Assembly (NCBI RefSeq): GCF_025145285.1
Contig: NZ_CP102251.1
Span: 3,224,001-3,288,000 of the forward strand
Reading direction: 5' to 3'
Origin: Alistipes onderdonkii
GTDB taxonomy: Bacteria > Bacteroidota > Bacteroidia > Bacteroidales > Rikenellaceae
Length of the DNA: 64,000 nucleotides
Part shown: positions 60,350 through 64,000 of the stretch, one piece after another
Layout of the letters: each line of letters starts with the position of its first letter
Numbering within the stretch: the stretch's first letter is position 1
Program-made: the position numbers and the translations under genes
Notes under the pieces: model-generated
What the model saw: only the letters and a program-made list of their open reading frames with translations
Told to the model about the DNA's origin: nothing
Databases searched by the model: none

Positions 60350-60972
60350 TTGTCCATTTCCAACAGCTGAATCTGTTGACGTAACTTCTTCATGGCCCGT
60401 GACTTTATTTGACGTGCGTTGTCGGCGGTTATTCCATGTCTTGTACAGAGCTCCTGTAAAACAGTTCCAGGCAAATACTTGGTTCCATCCTCATACATCA
60501 AGTATGTCAACAATATGTCTTTTTCCCGGTCGGATAGCATTTCGAGAGCCTGAGTTAGCAATAAATGCAGGGGTGATGATGTCGTAGACTCATCCTCCTC
60601 CGAAGAAAATTCGGGTATCGGTTCGACTGTGGTTTGTGTGTGGTCATTCCATTCTTTCAGCAAGTCGAATGCCGTGTTTCTGGCGATGCCGGAGATCCAG
60701 GTCGAAACCTTTCCTCTGATAGGATCGTAGGTTGGATGAACGTATATTTTAATCATGGTCTGCGAGAAAAGTTCCTCGACAAATTGTTCTTTATTCCGGC
60801 GGACCAATTTACTGCCAGCGTCGCAGCATAAGGACCAGATTAATTGTGCATATCGGTCATATAACACACGATATGCCGCATGTGCAAGATCATCTTTGGC
60901 GGCAATCAGTGCAAACAATTGACCGTCGCTTATATTTTTAAGGTCTGGGACATATTCTCCATCTGCAATCAT
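60346..60972 (-). CDS. ECF-type RNA polymerase sigma factor, 208 aa
   Basis: Region 2 is seen as AAYRVLYDRYAQLIWSLC through FVEELFSQTMIKIYVHPTYDPIRGKVSTWISGIARNTAFDLLKEW. Region 4 is ALEMLSDREKDILLTYL...LQELCTRHGITADNARQIKSRAMKKLRQQI with its HTH. No region 3 is present, as in ECF factors. It directs polymerase to specific promoters. It faces away from the CBASS operon across a 92-bp gap, so it may control both sides. No obvious anti-sigma gene follows; the Panacea-like gene takes that place. Confidence 0.85.
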   Translation of the reverse strand: MIADGEYVPDLKNISDGQLFALIAAKDDLAHAAYRVLYDRYAQLIWSLCCDAGSKLVRRNKEQFVEELFSQTMIKIYVHPTYDPIRGKVSTWISGIARNTAFDLLKEWNDHTQTTVEPIPEFSSEEDESTTSSPLHLLLTQALEMLSDREKDILLTYLMYEDGTKYLPGTVLQELCTRHGITADNARQIKSRAMKKLRQQIQLLEMDK

Positions 60973-61002
60973 GCTGCCACTCTTATAAAATATACTGAAA
61001 AC

Positions 61003-61037
61003 CGTGACACTTTCTACAAAGATAGTATTTTGTCACG
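61003..61037. promoter_or_regulatory. Inverted repeat and promoter elements between sigma gene and CBASS operon
   Basis: CGTGACA (61003-61009) and TGTCACG (61031-61037) are inverted arms 21 bp apart. Between them on the minus strand lies TATCTTTG (61017-61024), a -7 element for the sigma gene. No -33 TTTG is present at the right distance, which fits an activator- or alternative-sigma-dependent promoter. The arms look like an operator covering both divergent starts. Confidence 0.55.
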
Positions 61038-61064
61038 CTTTTCTGTATACTAAAATAAAAAAGC

Positions 61065-62183
61065 ATGAGTAAAACACCAATATCAGTGAAGAATCAAAAC
61101 CTCCTTTGGGCAATATCAGGAGGACGTTGTGAGTATGAGGGTTGCAATACGCCCCTATACATGGATATACTCACGAAAAAGAAGTACAACAAAGCATACA
61201 TAGCGCATATTGTGGCGGATAGCCTCGACGGGCCTCGAGGAGACCCCGAACGCTCTGAAAAATTGGCCAATGAAATAAGTAACCTGATGCTGCTTTGCGA
61301 TCCGCATCACACCTTAATTGACAAGGATGTTGCCAATCATCCCGAAGATCGATTGGTTGAGATGAAGCGCAAACACGAAGAACGTATCGCCCGTATTACA
61401 GCTATAGCTCCGGAAAAAGAGTCGGAGATCATCCTTTACGGTGCGAATATCGGGAAACACGCTTCACCGTTGAGCTATGCCGAGGCATGTCGGACTTTAA
61501 CGCCGAACTTTTATCCGGCCAGCAGTACGGCAATTGAAATAGGATTGAAGAATTCGTCCATGACCGATTGCTCCGACGCCTATTGGAATGCAGAAGAAAC
61601 CAATCTGTGTGAACAAGTGAAAGAACAGATCCTGCCACGAATGCGCAGAGGCGAAGCAAAGCATTATTCGGTGTTTGCATTGGCTCCTCAGCCACTGCTG
61701 ATCAAGTTTGGCACCATGATCAATGATCTGCAAAATGTGCGGGTCTATCAGAAGCACAGAGAACCTAATACGTGGAAATGGCTTGATGATGGACCGGTCT
61801 GGCAAATTGAACTGATCGAGCCTTCACGGCGTAACGGAATCCCGGCATTAGTGATCGGATTAAGCGCTACGGTGCAAGATGAACGAATCATCAGGGTGTT
61901 GGGAGACGAAGTGGGTATATGGCGCATCACGATTCCAGACCCCAACAATGACAGTCTCAGAAATGAGGCGTCGCTCTCCCTGTTTCGGCAATGTGTCCGA
62001 CGGGCCTTGGACACTATCAAAGCCCGCCATGGCCTTACGGAACTGCATGTATTTCCGGTTATGCCCGTTGCTGCCGCAGTCGAGTTTGGCCGAGTTTGGA
62101 TGCCTAAAGCGGATATGCCCTTGACCATCTACGACCAGAATAAAGGACGTGAAGGCTTTTATAAAACGATTCAAATTGATTAA
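61065..62183 (+). CDS. cap5: CBASS effector Cap5: HNH nuclease with SAVED domain
   Basis: The N-terminal HNH nuclease has CEYEGC near 24-29, AHIVADSLDGPRGDP (first His) and NLMLLCDPHHTLID near 80-93. The C-terminal SAVED domain (about 150-370) carries HYSVFALAPQPLLIKFG and later HGLTELHVFPVMPVAAAVEFGRVW, the conserved end of SAVED sensors. When SAVED binds the cyclic oligonucleotide made by the CD-NTase, the nuclease assembles and degrades DNA, killing the infected cell. The CD-NTase ATG follows its stop by one base, so the two are one operon. Confidence 0.92.
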   Translation: MSKTPISVKNQNLLWAISGGRCEYEGCNTPLYMDILTKKKYNKAYIAHIVADSLDGPRGDPERSEKLANEISNLMLLCDPHHTLIDKDVANHPEDRLVEMKRKHEERIARITAIAPEKESEIILYGANIGKHASPLSYAEACRTLTPNFYPASSTAIEIGLKNSSMTDCSDAYWNAEETNLCEQVKEQILPRMRRGEAKHYSVFALAPQPLLIKFGTMINDLQNVRVYQKHREPNTWKWLDDGPVWQIELIEPSRRNGIPALVIGLSATVQDERIIRVLGDEVGIWRITIPDPNNDSLRNEASLSLFRQCVRRALDTIKARHGLTELHVFPVMPVAAAVEFGRVWMPKADMPLTIYDQNKGREGFYKTIQID

Positions 62184-62184
62184 T

Positions 62185-63414
62185 ATGAATACAGAACAGG
62201 TAAAACAATTCGACAGCATTTTCAATGCCCTTAGCGAGTCTTTGGATATTACGGAGACTCAGTATGAAGCCGCGGTTCGCAGTTATCGGGCCGTTGGTGA
62301 TTGGTTGGCAAAGGCGGACTCGGTTTTGGTCTCCTATAATCCGATCATCAGAGCCCAAGGATCATTTATGCTGGGCACGATGATTCGACCCTTGAATGAG
62401 CAGGATGATCTGGATATAGACCTTGTCTGCGAACTCACAGGAAAAGGCGCTTCGTGGACACAATATGATCTGAAGCATAAGGTGGGTAACAGGCTGAAAG
62501 ATCATGAAACCTATAAAAGAATGCTTGATGAAGAGGGGCGTAGATGCTGGACCTTGAAATATGCTCAGGAGTCCAACTACCATATGGACATCCTTCCGTG
62601 TTTGGTTGCGAAAGATTATAAGACCGTGATGGAGCGCTCGTTTTCAGCTTCATTGGGGGCAATACGTGAACTGGATAATCTTGCCATTCGCATTACCGAC
62701 AAGGAGAGCGCAAATTACAGGTATGATCCTTCACCCGAAAACTGGATGAAGAGTAATCCGTTTGGATATGGGATCTGGTTTATTCAACGGGCAACAGCAG
62801 GAGATCGGCAAAAAATGATGTTGCTGGCGGAATCGGTACGAGCGGTTCCGAAATATCAGTCCAACAAAACTCCATTGCAAAGGGCCGTGCAGATTCTCAA
62901 GCGACACCGGGACATCATGTTTGCCGGAGATGAAGATAAACCCGTCTCCATCATCATCACAACCCTTGCAGCAAAAGCATATCAGGGAGAAGGTGCGATT
63001 ACCGAAGCCTTGCAAACGATTCTTATACATATGGATAAGTACATACTCAATGAGTTTGATCCACAAAGCGGCAAAACGATCAAGAAAGTGGAAAATCCCG
63101 TAAATCCAGAGGAAAACTTTGCTGACAAATGGATCGAACACCCTAAGCGTCAAGATAACTTCTATAAGTGGCTGGAAAAGGTCAGAAAAGATTTGTCGCT
63201 GATTCTGCAGTTGCGCGGTATGCATGTGATAGCAGAATCCATGATGCCCCGTTTTGGACGACAAGCTGTCTCTCAAGGATTTGATTCCCTGGCCGAGAAG
63301 GCAAGATCCTTAAGAGAATCCGGGACGATGAAGATGGCTGCGGGCAGCGGTATCTTGGGCTCTGCCGGTAGTGTGTCGGCCAAGGCTCACCATTTTTTCG
63401 GGAATCATGAGTAA
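62185..63414 (+). CDS. CD-NTase (cGAS-like cyclic oligonucleotide synthase)
   Basis: The 409-aa nucleotidyltransferase shows the signature GS (59-60) followed by D77-I-D79 in GSFMLGTMIRPLNEQDDLDIDLVCEL, and a third carboxylate in YHMDILP (D135). A helical OAS-like domain follows. It makes the cyclic di- or trinucleotide that activates Cap5 after phage sensing. Length and pairing with HNH-SAVED fit clades C, D or G; the exact clade and product cannot be read by eye. The C-terminus ends FFGNHE, so there is no terminal Gly, which matters for the E2 gene next to it. The start is set by the previous stop. Confidence 0.9.
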   Translation: MNTEQVKQFDSIFNALSESLDITETQYEAAVRSYRAVGDWLAKADSVLVSYNPIIRAQGSFMLGTMIRPLNEQDDLDIDLVCELTGKGASWTQYDLKHKVGNRLKDHETYKRMLDEEGRRCWTLKYAQESNYHMDILPCLVAKDYKTVMERSFSASLGAIRELDNLAIRITDKESANYRYDPSPENWMKSNPFGYGIWFIQRATAGDRQKMMLLAESVRAVPKYQSNKTPLQRAVQILKRHRDIMFAGDEDKPVSIIITTLAAKAYQGEGAITEALQTILIHMDKYILNEFDPQSGKTIKKVENPVNPEENFADKWIEHPKRQDNFYKWLEKVRKDLSLILQLRGMHVIAESMMPRFGRQAVSQGFDSLAEKARSLRESGTMKMAAGSGILGSAGSVSAKAHHFFGNHE

Positions 63415-63823
63415 TCGGGTTATTCCATTGAGTGTCCAGTTGGGAAAGTTGAAACATTACTTTCCCAACTCTACGAATTATATGGATATCCATACGAATC
63501 GACTGATATGGAAAACTACGTTGCAACCTTCAGAGTTAAGCTTGGCTTACGAGATAAAAATCGTGTACACCTTGGGGCAAAGTCCCAAGGTGTACGTCGT
63601 ATCACCCAAACCATTGGCATTGGCAGACGGTGCGCAACGTCTGCCTCATGTCTATGATCATGTCAAGCAACAGCTTTGTCTTTATTATGGTCCAGCGCGA
63701 GAATGGACCCCCGACAAGATGATTGCTGACACCATTGTCCCGTGGGCCTCGGAGTGGTTGCTTCATTATGAATTTTGGTTAGTAACAGGCATATGGCATG
63801 GCGGAGGAATACATCCCCGTTAG
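63407..63823 (+). CDS. CBASS E2-like conjugating enzyme
   Basis: The 138-aa protein is the stand-alone E2-type protein of compact type II CBASS. The likely active Cys91 is in QQLCLYYGPAREW. The conserved ADTIVPWASEWLLHYEFWLVTGIWHGGGIHP block (residues 106-136) marks the prokaryotic E2 family seen in defence operons. It overlaps the CD-NTase by 8 bp. E2 proteins here are known to attach or prime the CD-NTase without an E1. No E1, JAB or Cap3-type gene follows; the window holds no further ORF. Confidence 0.85.
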   Translation: MSNRVIPLSVQLGKLKHYFPNSTNYMDIHTNRLIWKTTLQPSELSLAYEIKIVYTLGQSPKVYVVSPKPLALADGAQRLPHVYDHVKQQLCLYYGPAREWTPDKMIADTIVPWASEWLLHYEFWLVTGIWHGGGIHPR

Positions 63824-64000
63824 AAAGACTCTACCACTGACAATACCCCCCCCCAGAACTTATGGATGATTGACAACGGGCAATATCTACTATAACCATT
63901 TGCGAACAGCTCTATTTTAGTTATGCCCCTCCAATAAATCGAATGAATTTGCAAACAATATTCTAACCTCGTGTGTGAATTATACGAGATTTTGAGATGA
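63824..64000. other. Gap after the CBASS operon
   Basis: The last 177 bp are AT-rich with a C9 run at 63846-63854, and hold no ORF of note. No terminator hairpin was found. The poly-C run just after the operon could vary in length, but no gene crosses it. Confidence 0.5.

Noticed and set aside
63846..63854. C9 run as a phase-variation switch for CBASS
   Set aside because: It lies after the last stop and touches no gene or recognisable promoter in the window.

Overview
The window reads as a piece of chromosome from a GC-rich member of the Bacteroidales, most like Alistipes or a close relative. The evidence is the Bacteroidetes promoter pattern (TTTG, about 19-21 bp, then TAnnTTTG) ahead of several genes, the gene content (methylmalonyl-CoA decarboxylase, a sirtuin without zinc-ribbon cysteines, glutamate decarboxylase, DUF4468 and TonB C-terminal proteins), a CTn-type integrase, and very GC-rich core genes flanked by AT-richer islands. 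The genus is an inference from these traits.

Layout. (1) 1 to about 16.15 kb is a prophage-like integrative element: the C-terminus of a tyrosine recombinase, small HTH and DUF6291-type genes, a replication-initiator-like gene carrying iteron-like repeats, a DnaB helicase, a 1421-residue tape-measure-like protein without recognisable terminase, portal or capsid genes, an XRE / class III Fic / DUF4468 operon on the minus strand, small cargo ORFs, and a striking non-coding array of 11-bp doublets. A tRNA-Pro(TGG) borders it. (2) 16.8-25.8 kb is a minus-strand core block: an AsmA/DUF748 protein, a HAD phosphatase, a three-gene steroid/bile-acid-type reductase operon (5-alpha-reductase family, OYE-type flavin reductase, SDR), and glutamate decarboxylase. 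(3) 26.0-29.6 kb, plus strand: SPFH protein, Arc-type protein, three small membrane proteins and a sirtuin. (4) 30.1-37.3 kb is a propionate module: MeaB on the minus strand, then on the plus strand methylmalonyl-CoA epimerase and the four subunits of a sodium-pumping methylmalonyl-CoA decarboxylase; a glycosyltransferase and a thioredoxin-like protein sit between. (5) 37.5-42.6 kb: two TonB C-terminal proteins, a DUF3592-like protein, then rplM-rpsI and rpsB-tsf. (6) 42.6 to about 58.3 kb is a decayed CTn/ICE-like element inserted after tsf: integrase, two HTH/excisionase-like genes, many small ICE proteins, ParB and an ArdC-like protein. No relaxase or mating-pair genes are seen, and at least seven gene breaks of -1 type are present. 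(7) 58.3-59.6 kb is a scrapyard of gene fragments. (8) 59.6-63.8 kb is a defence locus: an ECF-like sigma factor and a Panacea/SocA-like protein diverge from a Cap5 (HNH-SAVED) / CD-NTase / E2 operon, a compact E2-only type II CBASS.

How they work together. The epimerase-decarboxylase block with MeaB supports succinate to propionate conversion with sodium pumping. The 5AR-OYE-SDR operon carries the enzyme classes needed to saturate a delta-4-3-keto steroid and reduce the 3-keto group. The defence genes form a self-contained anti-phage system. The two mobile elements each retain integration and regulatory genes but lack parts needed for independent transfer in what is visible.
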